Shown one piece after another: positions 1 to 10,953 of a DNA stretch of 64,000 nucleotides. A program made the translations under genes and the position numbers. Under the pieces are notes generated by a model, which was not told the DNA's origin, made no database searches, and was given only the letters and a program-made list of their open reading frames with translations. The stretch lies in assembly GCA_902729315.2 (NCBI GenBank), contig LR746279.1:3504001-3568000 (forward strand), read 5' to 3'. Positions within the stretch are counted from its first letter, which is position 1; the number at the start of each line of letters is the position of its first letter. Source of the stretch: Spirodela intermedia (lineage: Eukaryota > Streptophyta > Magnoliopsida > Alismatales > Araceae).

Positions 1-722
1 AGTAGCCATTTTTCCGCTCCGCAGAGTGACAGCCGCTGGAGACGATTCGACGACCCACTTCATTGATCTCTAGACTTCGCAAGAAGATCTAGAGATTGCC
101 CACGTCATCTTTATCCAAAGAGAGCCTTTGAGGCCGTGGACACTACACGACGATCCTCCCGAACGCTTAGGATTCTAGTGCATTGACGACGCATCGCCGT
201 TGCGACGCCGGAACTCTGTTTTACTACTTTCAATTTACTTTACGCTTCATTTAGTGATAATTTTTGTGTTTTTAATTTACCAAAATATACTATGTTCTAT
301 TACAATTCTTCCGACTTTTACAGATCTTAATTTGATCAATTAAATCGTTTGTAATTGCTTACGTAAGAATCGTTGGGCGGAACTCTATTTCCGTCCTATT
401 CGCACTCACCTGGCGCTGACGTCATCCTGACGTCCGCGCCCTTATTTCCCTTTTTTGTGAATTTTAAATATATTTCCTTTTTATTTCCTAGTATAAAATT
501 CATAGAAAATCGTATTCATTGTGAAAAATTCTGAATAATTACTAGATATTATATTACATCCCTACAATTGACCTGGAAAATTATTGCTATTTTTGGAATT
601 TTTATTGAAGTATAATTGATATATTTATTTAGAAATACTTCTAAATATCTGAAAATTTGTATTTTCTAGTTTTATAAATTTTATATTTACGTGATTTAAT
701 ATACAACGACTGAGTCACGTCA
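1..722 (+). repeat. LTR copy D, 3' part (gag-only gypsy family)
   Basis: The 3' portion of a long terminal repeat that enters the window already in progress. It matches the 3' parts of the LTRs ending at 4944, 7593 and 12521 and ends with the same terminus, GACTGAGTCACGTCA at 722. No primer-binding site follows, so this is a 3' LTR or a solo LTR; its left end and target duplication lie outside the window. It keeps many CpGs, an as-1-like site at 417-435 and a TATAAAA box at 492-498, so it is one of the less decayed copies. Confidence 0.85.
417..435 (+). promoter_or_regulatory. as-1-like tandem TGACG site in LTR D
   Basis: The sequence TGACGTCATCCTGACGTCC has two TGACG cores 11 bp apart; the first is part of the perfect palindrome TGACGTCA. 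Such paired TGACG boxes are bound by TGA-class bZIP factors in plants. It lies 57 bp before a TATAAAA box at 492-498, a plausible upstream-element and TATA arrangement. A palindromic CTTACGTAAG lies at 358-367. Promoter activity is inferred. Confidence 0.55.
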
Positions 723-732
723 GGAAGCTCTC

Positions 733-900
733 ATGAGAGAGAAAAGGGATGAGATCTCTTGCAAAAGGGAGAAAAAGAGAAGGAGATCGATCGAGAGAGA
801 GGGAGAGAAAGGGGGAGAGAAAGGGAGAGATCTCACAAGAAACATAGAGAGGAGAGAGGTCTCACAAGAGAGGGAGAGAGAAATAAGACGAAAAATAAAA
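733..900. repeat. Purine-rich GA low-complexity tract
   Basis: Almost pure A/G on the plus strand, with GAGATCGATCGAGAGAGAGG-type motifs like those in the minisatellite at 13461-13866. It starts right after LTR D. A 89-codon open frame runs through it, but the predicted product is only Arg/Glu/Lys-rich low complexity, so it is not called a gene. It may be a remnant of the same GA-bearing element as at 13.2-13.9 kb. Confidence 0.7.
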
Positions 901-2189
901 AAAGATAGAAATAAAGTCAACTCATTTTCTCGAATGGATGTGCACTCGAGGATTCAGATACATGATATGAGGTCAGCTGTGAATGACTCCAACTTATTTT
1001 AATTATTGAATGCTCATTAATTAGCCTTTAATCTCAGTAATTTCACATTCAAAAGTAAAAAAAATACTTGTTATTCACGGAACATCAGGAACATGAATAT
1101 GTCAAGATTCAACTATAAAAATCAATAAAAAATACGTTGGAAATGATCTTAGCTTAATCTCATATGAGTTTTGGAGGATTCAAAAGAAGAATGAAAATCA
1201 TTCATCAAGTTTCAAATTAGTTCTACTCATTTCAATCGAAATGTGCATGAAATAGAAAAAACTTTCCATAAAATATAAATAAATGACAAAAGTAGGTAAG
1301 TAAATACTTAAAATAGAAAATAAATAATTTCTCAAGTTTAGTCTACCTCTTAGGCAACTAGAGACACTAGTGTGGCAGCTTGGTTTTATCTAGTCGTGCC
1401 ACACCATGTCAGAAGTCATAAAAGTATCGTCCAGAAGTGCTACATTACTTACTAGAGAGATCTGCTAGAAGAGGGGTCAACCACATTGTCACCATCATTT
1501 GGGTGGAAAAGGGAAGAGCTGACCATTCATTGGAGGCCTTGAGTGTAGTCAAGGGAGGAAGGAAGAAGCGTGTCGATTGTTAGAGCTGTCACTCATGCAA
1601 AATGAGGGAAAAACGAATTGTGTATTCATGACTGATGTTGGGATTTTAAAGATAATTAATAACATCTATTTTACTAGATAATAATTAATTATTATCTTTA
1701 TATCCCTAAAGGTGATACATGTGAAGACTTAAGTTCTTGGTATTTTGGTACTTCGATAGCCACTAGATCACATGAGCTTGGTACATGGTGCACTAAGCGA
1801 TGTAGGATCAACCCGCCATGAATCCTATCAATTGAGAACTTAAGTTCTAGTACTGTGGTGCTTCCATAATCGTCGTATCATCCTTTAAGGCCACGTATAT
1901 GCTGAGCAGCGTCGGATTCACGAACCATCAATAAATCGCTTTACGCATTTAGTATCATTATAGTTAGCTAGCCATAGGATCAGGCTAATTGGATGATGTG
2001 GCTTTCTATGTACCATTGGATCACACTGCGCTCTAGATGGCTGTGTTGAAACAAACTTAGTCATTTAGTTCCACATCAAAAATATTTTGGACACATATGT
2101 CAAATATAAACTAAAGCTATAGTCTCTTAGTAGAGATCCCTTCTCTTGAAATAAAATAATACCCAAGACCATCTTGGGAGAAGGCAATA
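901..2189. other. AT-rich intergenic stretch, no gene seen
   Basis: No coding region or recognised element. The only structure noted is an imperfect AT-rich fold-back at about 1634-1706, where GGGATTTTAAAGATAATTA-like and TTATCTTTATATCCC-like arms face each other. It could be a small MITE-like remnant or chance. Confidence 0.4.
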
Positions 2190-2430
2190 AGGTGGTCTAC
2201 CCTCGCATGCATACATGTGAATAGCCATTCCTTGCCCCACGACCAATTGGCCACTAGGACGTGGAAGGGGAGTGACACACACGTGCGTGGAGCAAGGGCT
2301 TTGCCACTCGAGCCCAGCTCATGGCTCCCTTGGTCTGGGTCTACTCGCTCAACTAGTGTCCCCCCTCTGGGTCAATTGTCGAGTGCTAGCTTGTTAGTGA
2401 GTGAAAGATTTTTTTATATTTTTATATTTT
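2190..2430 (-). repeat. LTR fragment H (same family, reverse)
   Basis: A short block (cattccttgccccacgacca, then gacgtggaaggggagtg, then actcgagcccagctcatgg) matches in order the reverse complement of the U3 part of the repeated LTR, as at about 34890-35010. It is truncated at both ends. The 73-codon frame here is LTR sequence, not a gene. Confidence 0.6.
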
Positions 2431-2639
2431 TATTTTAATAATAAAAAATTACACTTAGTATTTTAACTTTAAACTTTTAAAATTAAAAATATATCATATA
2501 TTTATTCTTAAAGTTAAAAAAAAAAAATCAAATAATAAAACTAATTAACACACATAAATCTAGCTTTAACACTAATACATTATGATTTCTAATCTCAAAC
2601 ATTCCTCTTTTATTTCACTATTGTTGCGATCATATAAAA

Positions 2640-3319
2640 CAAAAGGTTCACATTCAACAGAACTTTTACTTAAATTTTCATATAATCTATGAATTTCATC
2701 CTCATCCTTACTCATGAATGTGCCTCCACATGCTACATTATAGTATTCTTATGCTATTCAGATACACCATCATAAAATACACAATTTAATTGTCATTGGT
2801 AATTCCATGATGTGGGAATCTCCTTTTATTGAATCTTTCTCAAGATTCATAGAATATTTCTCATGATGTTTTAGTAAATTAGATAATGACTTTCCACATG
2901 ACATGAATCTTATCAATGGGATAAAATTTTATTAAAAATGCTTGCTCTACTTCTAATCATGTGCTGATCTCATGTGGTAATGATGTGAGTCAATCTCTAG
3001 CTTTATCATGCAATGAATATGGGAAGAGATGTAACCTACATGCATCTTGAAGAATATTAAGAATTAGAATAAGTTCACATGCAACTAAAAATCGAAGAAT
3101 ATGTTGATGTGGTTCCTCATTAGTTAACCCACGAAATTTAAGAAGCATTTGTAGAGTGCTATAAAGAATATCAAAATGAACATTTGGCAAAATAGGAGGT
3201 CTAACCTACAAAGTAATGCTATATAAATCAGGTGTATAATAATCACACATAAGTTTATAAGGTTGGGTATTTTTAACATTTTCACTCTCTTGGGCACAAT
3301 GATCCATCCTAGGTGATAC
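2640..3319 (-). pseudogene. Ty3/gypsy gag fragment (minus strand), downstream half
   Basis: The minus-strand translation shows the Retrotrans_gag pattern: KFRGLTNEEPHQHILRF, then LHLFPYSLHDKARDWL, then a WERF motif, with stops and frameshifts after about 2900. This is the Athila/Tat type of capsid. The 5' part of the same gag and its leader continue on the other side of the inserted gag-only element, at 12527-13022. The coding sequence is therefore cut by that 9.2-kb insertion, whose duplication GATAC lies at 3315-3319 and 12522-12526. Non-functional relic. Confidence 0.8.
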
Positions 3320-4944
3320 TAATAAGTCTTCATTATCATGAGTTAATAATTAGTAAATAAAATAGTTTTAGCCTTAACTCATGATAAATAGATTTATATT
3401 TGTGTTAAAGTGTGAAAAGTGGTTTTCAATTAATTAATGTGAATTTTTGGGTAATTATGTGATTTTATATGATTTTTACAGTCTCACTTTTGAGATAAAT
3501 AAAGAACAAGAAATAAAAATAAAAATATTACAAAATGGGGGACCCGTCGGCCAGCCGAGCTTGCAAGTGGGTCGGAAGCTCAATCGGGGAGTAGCCGCGA
3601 GTAGGGGCTTGAGCGGCTTAGACTGATAAGGGCACGTGTGCGCCACTCTCCTTCCACGTCACCGGTGGCCAGTCAGCTATGGGGCAAGAAGTGGTTGTTC
3701 ATGCGAGAAAAGGGACTTTGCTTAGAAAGCTAACATTGCTATATATTCACCCAAAAAATTGGTGAACAACCAATGTGGGACTAAACCTGCGTCACACCTT
3801 CCTCAGAAGAGGTGGGCGACCGGCGCAGGTTGAGTCCTTCTAGAGTCAAAAGTCATATATTTTTATCTAATTATTATGACTTTCCTATAGATCGCCGGTG
3901 AAGGATTAAGCAACGAGAATCGCTAAATCATTGGCAAAAATCTCATCAATGCGATTTGCAGAGCATTGCTACTAAAATTGCTGAAGGATTTGTGATAAAA
4001 GGATCGCAAATCTATCGAGTAAATCATCTCTAATTGATCGATGAACAAGCTGTCGTCAGGAAGAAGATGATCCACTGGGAGACGAGTCGCCACCTCTTGA
4101 GAATGTACCAGATGCGATGAAGAGCCTCCTCTTGCTGCATGGACCTGAGGATGAAGCTCCCTAACACGCACCCCACCTCCATCTAGCTCCTCTCCATTGG
4201 GTGATAGCCACCGAAGAGCTGCAAAGTCGCCATTTTTCCGCTTCGTCGGGTGATAGCCGTCAGAGACAACTTGACGACTCATTTCATTAATCTCTAGACT
4301 TTGCAAGAAGATCTAGAGATTGTCCATGTCGTCTTTGTCCAAAGAGAGCCTTCGAGGCCGTGGACACTGCACGACAATCCTCCCAAATGCTCAGGATTCT
4401 AGTGCATCGCCAACGCATCGCCGTCGCGACACTGGAACTCTATTTTCCTACTTTCAACTTACTTTACACTTCATTTAGTGATAATCTTTGTGGTTTTAAT
4501 TTACCAAAATATACTTTGTTCTATTACGATTCTTTCGGCTTTTACAAATCATAATTTGATTAAGTAAATCATCTATAATCGCTTACAAAAGAATCATCAG
4601 GCAGAACTCTATTTCTGCCCAATTTGCATTCACCGGGTGTTGATGTCATCCTAATGCCTGCACCCTTATTTCCCTTTTCGTGAATTTTAAATATATTTTT
4701 TTTTATTTTCTAGTATAAAATTCATTGAAAATCATATTCATTGAGACAAATTTTGAATAATTACTAAATATTATATTACATCCTTGTGATCGATCTGAAA
4801 AATTACTGCTATTTTTGGAAGTTTTATGGAATTATAATTGATATATTTAATTAGAAATACTTCTAAATATTTGAAAATTCATATTTTTTAGTTTTATAAA
4901 TTTAAGATTTGTGTGATTTAATATACAACAACTGAGTCACGTCA
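3320..4944 (+). repeat. 5' LTR A of the gag-only element
   Basis: 1625 bp. It begins TAATAAGTCTTCATT where the other copies begin TGATAAG, so the terminal TG has mutated, and it ends CTGAGTCACGTCA. The primer-binding site follows immediately. CpGs are partly decayed relative to LTR B; for example, the as-1 region has become TGATGTCATCCTAATG. Confidence 0.85.
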
Positions 4945-4949
4945 AATTT

Positions 4950-4967
4950 TGGCACCGTTGCCGGAGA
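4950..4967 (+). other. Primer-binding site (gypsy Athila/Tat type)
   Basis: TGGCACCGTTGCCGGAGA follows the 5' LTR by a few bases. It is a slightly decayed form of TGGCGCCGTTGCCGGGGA, the usual tRNA-primed start of Athila/Tat-type plant gypsy elements. It fixes the plus orientation of the element. Confidence 0.8.
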
Positions 4968-5254
4968 TATATTATATAATATTTAGTATTTTTCTATTTT
5001 TCTCTTAGAGTACACAAAAAAATTTAACTCTTGTTTTATTTTCTTTTTGTCGATTTTTTTTTAGAAAAAGGGAATGAAAAGAAGCAAGGTAAGGACTGGA
5101 ACATCTTGAAGGAGGGTGACAACTACTAACTTTTTCTCTCGAATTTATTAATTTTTTATGCATGGTAGAAGATCCTTGCATCTAAGGCTAGAAAGTCCTT
5201 TCATTATTTCATTCAAAACTAAAAATCCGAAAGAAAGATAAATTCTGATGGATT

Positions 5255-5829
5255 TTGAAAGAAGTACAAGTCAAAACTAAGAGAAATCCTATGGCCATGA
5301 AAAATTATTATATCCTGTATTCATTTCAAAGAGCATCCAATATTAGAGTCCCATTAGCACCTACTATTAAATTTGAAATAAATCTAGGAATTTTTCAAAT
5401 GCTCCCTAATTTTCATGGATTGCCTTTAGAGGAACCTCATCAGCACTTAGAAAAATTTCATATGGTTTGTGATTTAGTTAATCTCCCTCAAGTTACACCA
5501 GAAATTATTAAGATGAAATTATTCCCTCATACACTTAGGGACAAAGCTAGTCATTGGTTATTCACATCATATAGAGAATTAACTAGTTGGAAGGACATAG
5601 AACAGGCCTTTCTTTGAAAATTTTATTCCTTAGGAAAAACTCAAAATATGAGAAAACATATATAGAATTTTTCTCAAAGACTAGGAGAAACTTTACATGA
5701 GATATGGGAAAAATTCAAAGGTTTACTTAGAGTGCGTCCTCATCATGCTATACCCAAGTGGTAGCTCAATAGAATTTTTTATGATGGATTATTAGAATAA
5801 TATAGAAATATGGTTGATTCTATATGTGG
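5255..5829 (+). pseudogene. gag of the gag-only element, upstream part
   Basis: Encodes a gypsy capsid region: FHGLPLEEPHQHLEKFHM, then IIKMKLFPHTLRDKASHWL, then a GETLHEIWEKFKGL motif. An open frame runs 5255-5617, followed by in-frame stops. It is interrupted after 5829 by solo LTR B (duplication AGGAG) and resumes at 7599 in the same frame. The usual capsid 'FPxxLRDKAxxWL' block is intact; stops at several places make it non-functional. Confidence 0.85.
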
Positions 5830-6299
5830 AGGAGTGATAAGTCTTCATTATCATGAGTTAATAATTAGTAAATAATATAGTTTTAGCCTTAACTCATGAT
5901 AAATAGACTTATATTTGTGTTAAAGTGTGAAAAGTGGTTTTCAGTTGATTAACGTGAATTTTTGGGTAATTATGTGATTTTATACGATTTTTACAGTCTT
6001 AGTTTTGAGATAAATGAAGAACAAGAAATAAAAATAAAAATATTGCAAAATGGGGGATCCGCCGGCCAGCCGGGCCCGCAAGCGGGTCGGAAGCGCAGTC
6101 GGGGAGTAGCCGCGAGCAGGGGCTCGAGCGGCTTGCTTAGATCGATAGGGGCACGTGTGCGCCACTCCCCTTCCACGTCACCGGTGTCAGCCGGCTGTGG
6201 GGCAAGGAGTGGTCGTACACGCGAGAGGACTTTGCCTAGAAAGCTAACTTTACTATATATTCGCCCGAATAATCCGCGCACAACCAATGTGGGACTAAA

Positions 6300-6352
6300 T
6301 CCACCTTGTAAGGCGCGGGCGACCGCCGCGGGTTCGAATCCTCCCAATGTCA
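6300..6352 (+). other. tRNA B-box-like motif in the LTR
   Basis: Within LTR B the run GCGGGTTCGAATCCTCCC looks like a tRNA T-arm and contains GGTTCGAATCC, the pol III B-box consensus. Related versions occur at the matching place in LTR C (about 11415-11440) and in the solo LTR at 33.6-35.2 kb (reverse strand, about 34748-34775). No complete tRNA cloverleaf was found. It could be a SINE or tRNA fragment captured by the LTR family. Confidence 0.4.
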
Positions 6353-6813
6353 AAATTCATATATTTTTAACTGATTATCGCGACTTTCCTGCAGATCGCC
6401 GGTGAAGGATTAAGCAACCGGAATCGCTGGATCATCGGCGAAAATCTCGTCAACGCGATTCGCGGAGCATTGCTACTAAAATTTCTGAACGATTCGCGAT
6501 AAAAGGATCGCAATCCATCGAGTAAATCATCTCCGATTGATCGACGAACAAGCCGTCGTCGGGAAGAGGACGATCCGCCGGGAGACCAGTCGCCACCTCC
6601 TGAGAGCGTACCAGATGCGATGAAGAGCCTCCTCTTGCTGCGCGGACCTGAGGATGAAGCTCCCTAACACGCGCCTCACCTCCATCCAGCCCCTCTCCGT
6701 CGGGTGACAGCCGCCGGAGAGCCGCAAAGTCGCCGTTTTTCCGCTCCGCCGGGTGACAGCCGCCGGAGACGATTCGACGACCCACTTCATTGGTCTCTAG
6801 ACTTCGCGAGAAG

Positions 6814-7101
6814 ATCTAGAGATTGCCCACGTCGTCTTTGTCCAAGGAGAGCCTTCGAGGCCGTGGACACTGCACGACGACCCTCCCGAACGCTCAGGAT
6901 TCCGGTGCATCGCCGACGCGTCGCCGTCGCGACGCCGGAACTCTGTTTTCCTGCTTTATCTAGAGATTGCCCAAGTCGTCTTTGTCCAAGGAGAGCCTTC
7001 GAGGCCGTGGACACTGCACGACGATCCTCCCGAACGCTCAGGATTCCGGTGCATCGTCGACGCATCGCCGTCGCGACGCCGGAACTCTGTTTTCCTGCTT
7101 T
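6814..7101 (+). repeat. 144-bp tandem duplication inside LTR B
   Basis: Two adjacent near-identical copies, 6814-6957 and 6958-7101, each starting ATCTAGAGATTGCCC and ending TTTTCCTGCTTT. The other LTRs carry one copy, so the duplication arose in this copy or its immediate source. Confidence 0.9.
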
Positions 7102-7286
7102 CAATTTAATTTACGCTTCATTTAGTGATACTTTGTTGATTTTTATTTACCAAAGTATACTTCGTTCAATTACGATTCTTCCGGATTTTACAGATCTTAA
7201 TTTGATTAATTGAGTCGTCTGTAATCGCCTACGTAAGAATCGCCGGGCGGAACTCTGTTTCCGCCTGATTCGCGTTCGCCGGGCGC

Positions 7287-7368
7287 TGACGTCATCTTGA
7301 CGTCCGCACCCTTATTTCCTTTTTTTGTGAATTTTAAATATATTTCCTTTTTATTTCATAGTATAAAA
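7287..7368 (+). promoter_or_regulatory. Putative LTR promoter: as-1-like site plus TATA box
   Basis: TGACGTCATCTTGACGTCC (7287-7305) has two TGACG cores 11 bp apart; TATAAAA follows at 7362-7368. The same arrangement is seen in LTR D. Transcription would then start near 7395, giving a long U3 and about 200 bp of R plus U5. The layout resembles plant pararetroviral and stress-inducible retroelement promoters, but activity is inferred. Confidence 0.55.
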
Positions 7369-7598
7369 TTCGTAAGAAAATTGTACTCATTGAGAAAAAT
7401 TCTGAATAATTACCAGATATTATATTACATCCCTGTGATCGACCTGGAAAATTACCGCTATTTTTGGAATTTTTATTGAATTATAATTGATATATTTATT
7501 TAGAAATACTTCTAAATATCCGAAAATTCGTATTTTCTAGTTTTATAAATTTTATATTTGCGTGATTTAATATACAATGACTGAGTCACGTCAAGGAG

Positions 7599-8229
7599 CT
7601 TTTATGGAGAGAACCCCTGATGAGATTTATCACAGTCTTTATGAGAATTTAAGTTAAAATTTGAGAGATCAAGCCTCTTTTGATTTATATGACAAGGATA
7701 TGAAGAGAGAAATTTATGAATTATATCATGATGATGATTCTAAACTTAGAAATAAGATTAATTAAATTAATTAAAGATTAGAAAAACATGATTTACTTAT
7801 TGACAATATTAGAAAGCCTCTTAACCCTCAATTTAATTCAAATAGTACACGTCCTATGTATGGTGAAAATGATCATTTTTAATTTCAATATCATCATAGG
7901 CAAGAACAAGTGTAAGTACCTCATGATTTTAGTAAAAATGGAGAATATTTTTCTAATTCTTATAATCCTAATTGGGGGAATAATTTTTCGTAAAGAAACC
8001 CAAATAATATTCAAAATCCAAAAGCACTTAGATCCAATTCAAATTTTGAATTTCGTCCAAAATAGAAACATAGATTTCAGAAAAATCAGTCCTCTCAAAT
8101 CCAACTTGATGCTATAGAAATGATGTAGCAAATGAGCCAAATGATGCAACAAACTATGAATCAAATGATGCTGCACTAGAAACAAATTATAAGAGAGAAG
8201 AGGGACAGCTACCTAGTCAGCCCATAGAA
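7599..8229 (+). pseudogene. gag of the gag-only element, downstream part
   Basis: Continues gag after solo LTR B. The residues around the junction fit the conserved 'GG.(A/L)(F/L)..(K/R)TP(D/E)E' block of gypsy gag: GG before the LTR, then AFMERTPDEIYH after it. Further on there is a tail rich in Asn, Gln and Met (QMSQMMQQTMNQMM at about 8125-8170), typical of the end of Athila/Tat gag before protease. Several stops are present. No protease follows. Confidence 0.8.
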
Positions 8230-8499
8230 AATTCAAGAAACTGTCTAATAGTAAGATTTCAGCAAGAATAGTCTAGCTATATAAATTTAGAAAAAAACCT
8301 ACGAAATAAAAATATTAAGACAATGAATACATTGAGTGAGAATATTTTACTTGATCCTTATTTCTACTTATTAGAAGAAATCGATCAGCCATTATAAGTA
8401 AATGAGAATATTAAGGCCGCAAATATAATAGTAGAAAAATTGAATAAAATCATTATTGCTCACAATTGATGAATGAATATAGTGAGGCTGATGAGGGTA

Positions 8500-9344
8500 A
8501 AGAGCCCTTAGATGAAGAAACAGTAACTGATCATGGAAAAATCATCTAAATTTTAGTAGAAAGGAGTAAGGACAAAAATGAAGAAAAACATATTTCAAGG
8601 GAGAAAAAATTAGTTGATTTGAGAGATGTAAGAGACGAAATTAATGAATCTAATCATAATTTTGCAGCTATGGATGTTGATTGTGAGGATGATGATGTAT
8701 ATTATATACCGAAATTAAAAGATAGCTCTTGAGAAGGTGAAGAATTTGATGAGTTGAGAAACGAAAAACTAGAAAAAAGGTTGATTCAACTAATGGGGAG
8801 AAATGAAAATAATAGATATGAATATAGAGATAATTTTGGAGGAGAAAATTTGAATTTTATTGAATTCATTAGATCTGAGATTAAAGAAGACAATTCTTTC
8901 ATCCTTCAAAACCCACAGCCCATTAGAATTATTTCTAAATTTGAAATATTTCACTCACAAATTGAACAAATATGTATGGAAGATAAAATGGAAAAGGGTA
9001 AGATTATGCAGATAAAAGAAGACATTAAGAAATAGATGAATGGAAGAATTAGAGATATCAATTTAGATGAAAATAATTTAGATTGGGTAAGAGCTAATTT
9101 GAAAATTATATGGCCTGATCACATTTTCTGGTCTATTAATAGAAAGTATTTATTAATGAATGAGAGCCTTACAAAAAAAGATAGAAATAAGGAAAGATTC
9201 TTTTCAAAATGGAAATATTATTTTTGGGAAAAAAAATTTAATTTCTATTTTATTTTGACTGAAAGTATGTCAAGGTATATATATGAAGTATATGAATTTA
9301 TGCTAAATCTGAAAAAAAATATCATGAAACTTACCTTGGGATAA
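8500..9344 (+). pseudogene. Unassigned coding-like region downstream of gag
   Basis: A long Lys/Glu/Asn-rich frame (open 8754-9032, one TAG at 9033-9035, then open from ATG 9036 to 9344 in the same frame). Recognisable stretches include LNFIEFIRSEIKED and LDWVRANLKIIWPDHIFW. It shows no protease, RT, RNase H, integrase or envelope motif that I can recognise. A diverged copy lies at 48245-48900 in the insertion near 48 kb, so it is a family feature. It may be an extra ORF of the element or a remnant of pol-adjacent sequence; function unknown. Confidence 0.5.
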
Positions 9345-10953
9345 AAATATATTTTTATGGCCATAGATCATCTTATATAATCTAAGAGCTGTCCAACTGG
9401 GGACATTAAATGCAGCGCTACATGGGAGGCAACCCATAGTTTTTATTTCATTTCGTTTGTTTTTTTTTAAGCTCTATTTTTCTTACAATTTCGCAATACT
9501 TGTTTCTCTATTTGTTTTTTCAAAAAAGTGCAGGAGGACTATAAGATGAAGTGGAACATTAAAAATGAGGTTGAGGTGATGTCTTTCTGAGCTTTATCAT
9601 TTATGACAACATTTTTAATGCTTAACTTTGCATATATACATGCTTCACTTGGAAATTATATTTTCTGCATATTCTATTTCGATTTTTCTGTGTCATTGAG
9701 GACAATGTCATTTTTAAGTTGGGGAGTGAAGTATTCATTATTAATTTATGCTGTAGAATGATTAAGAACATGTGTTTGAATTTTATTCAACTTAGAACAG
9801 CAACTAAAAAAATAAAATAAAATTCGGAAAAACTACAACTTCTATTTTCTGATTTTCTATCAAGAACAACAGACTATCAAAAATAGCCTAAAATTTGAAA
9901 TTCTAGAGACCCTTTTCTCACATTTCAATCCCTTAGACATATATTACTAAAATTCGAAATTACAGCTATAAAGAGGATAGTTTTGATTTATTTCTGACAA
10001 ATTTACTGCTGCTAAAAATAGAACTGAAAATAGAACTGTCAGAACTATCTAATTTATAGATTTCTTACATCATATTGCATGCATGAAAAATTAAATCAAT
10101 TAGATTGATTGATATCAAAAGATACTAGGAAGATTATTATTGAGTCAAAAGAATGATCTAGTAGTATGAAATGTTGGAATACTCCTTGGATATATGATAG
10201 ATAACATGAATTTGATTTTATAGATTTTTACTTCATGATCTTGATGGATAGTATTTACTTGATATGAAAATTTGATTGATCATTTGAGTTTAATGAAGAT
10301 TTTTGCACCCTGATCTATAAGACTTGTGAGGAAAAATTACTTATTTAAAAAAAAAAAAAGAGAGAGAGCAATGTGAAAAATCTAGAAATAAAGAATACAC
10401 ATAGAGGGTGTGAGACATCATTCTCATTGTCGAAGTTCATGTATAGAAAAACACCTACTGCAAAATAAGTAGATAAAGTGAAAGCTCTAAAAATGAAGAG
10501 TACATATGGAGGGTGTGAGACATCATTTTTATTGTCGAAATTTGTCAATAGGAAAAGCTACTTATCTATTTTATATATATATATATAAAGGGAAGAAATA
10601 TAGTGCAAACTTCAAAAATCAAGTCATAGAAAAAAAGAAATGTAAGATTAATATTATTCTTGGATGAGTATTGATAATTGGAATATCTTGTAAATACATC
10701 TATGAGTGAAGAAGTGATAAAGATGTGAATAGAAGAAGTGAAGTCTAAATTATTATTCCAAGGAGTGTTTAAACATTTAAGTGCTTGACATCATTCTTAA
10801 ATACTTGGTATAAAAATCCAAAGTGTCTAAAGGGGCATCATTTCTAATTATATTTTTTTTCTTTCTGTATTGAAATATGATGTTTGAGATTTGTAAATTT
10901 TTATTTCATAATTCCATTACTAAGGGACTAGCAATGATTTAAGTTGTGGGGTG
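9345..10953 (+). other. 3' tail of the gag-only element
   Basis: Non-coding. It carries two landmarks usual after pol in Athila/Tat gypsy elements: GCGCTACATGGGAGGCAACC near 9416-9435, and CATTGAGGACAATGTCATTT followed by AAGTTGGGGAGTG near 9694-9728. The likely polypurine priming region before LTR C is weak (AAGTTGTGGGGTG, 10941-10953). These landmarks show the element derives from a full Athila/Tat-type parent that lost pol. Confidence 0.65.
10345..10560. repeat. Two-copy 105-bp tandem repeat in the 3' tail
   Basis: GAGGGTGTGAGACATCATT occurs at 10404 and 10509, each followed by TTGTCGAA and a related run. Period 105 bp, with moderate divergence. A minus-strand open frame here is just this repeat read in one frame and is not a gene. 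Confidence 0.7.

Larger units (their letters stand above)
5835..7593 (+). mobile_element. Solo LTR B nested in gag
   Basis: 1759 bp, from TGATAAGTCTTC to GAGTCACGTCA, flanked by a perfect duplication AGGAG (5830-5834 and 7594-7598). No internal sequence follows, so it is a solo LTR left by LTR-LTR recombination of a later insertion. It is the least decayed copy in the window: CpG-dense stretches such as CGTCGCCGTCGCGACGCCGG are intact. It also has a 144-bp internal duplication (6814-7101). Confidence 0.92.

Noticed and set aside
733-1002. 89-codon Arg/Lys/Glu-rich ORF
   Set aside because: Purine-rich tract read in frame, no ordered codon use or domain.
6300-6352. Complete tRNA gene
   Set aside because: Only the T-arm-like part is present; no A-box, anticodon arm or acceptor stem could be assembled.
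6704-7213. 169-codon ORF with internal repeats
   Set aside because: Lies inside solo LTR B; its repeats are the 144-bp LTR duplication and the matching frames in other LTRs are broken.
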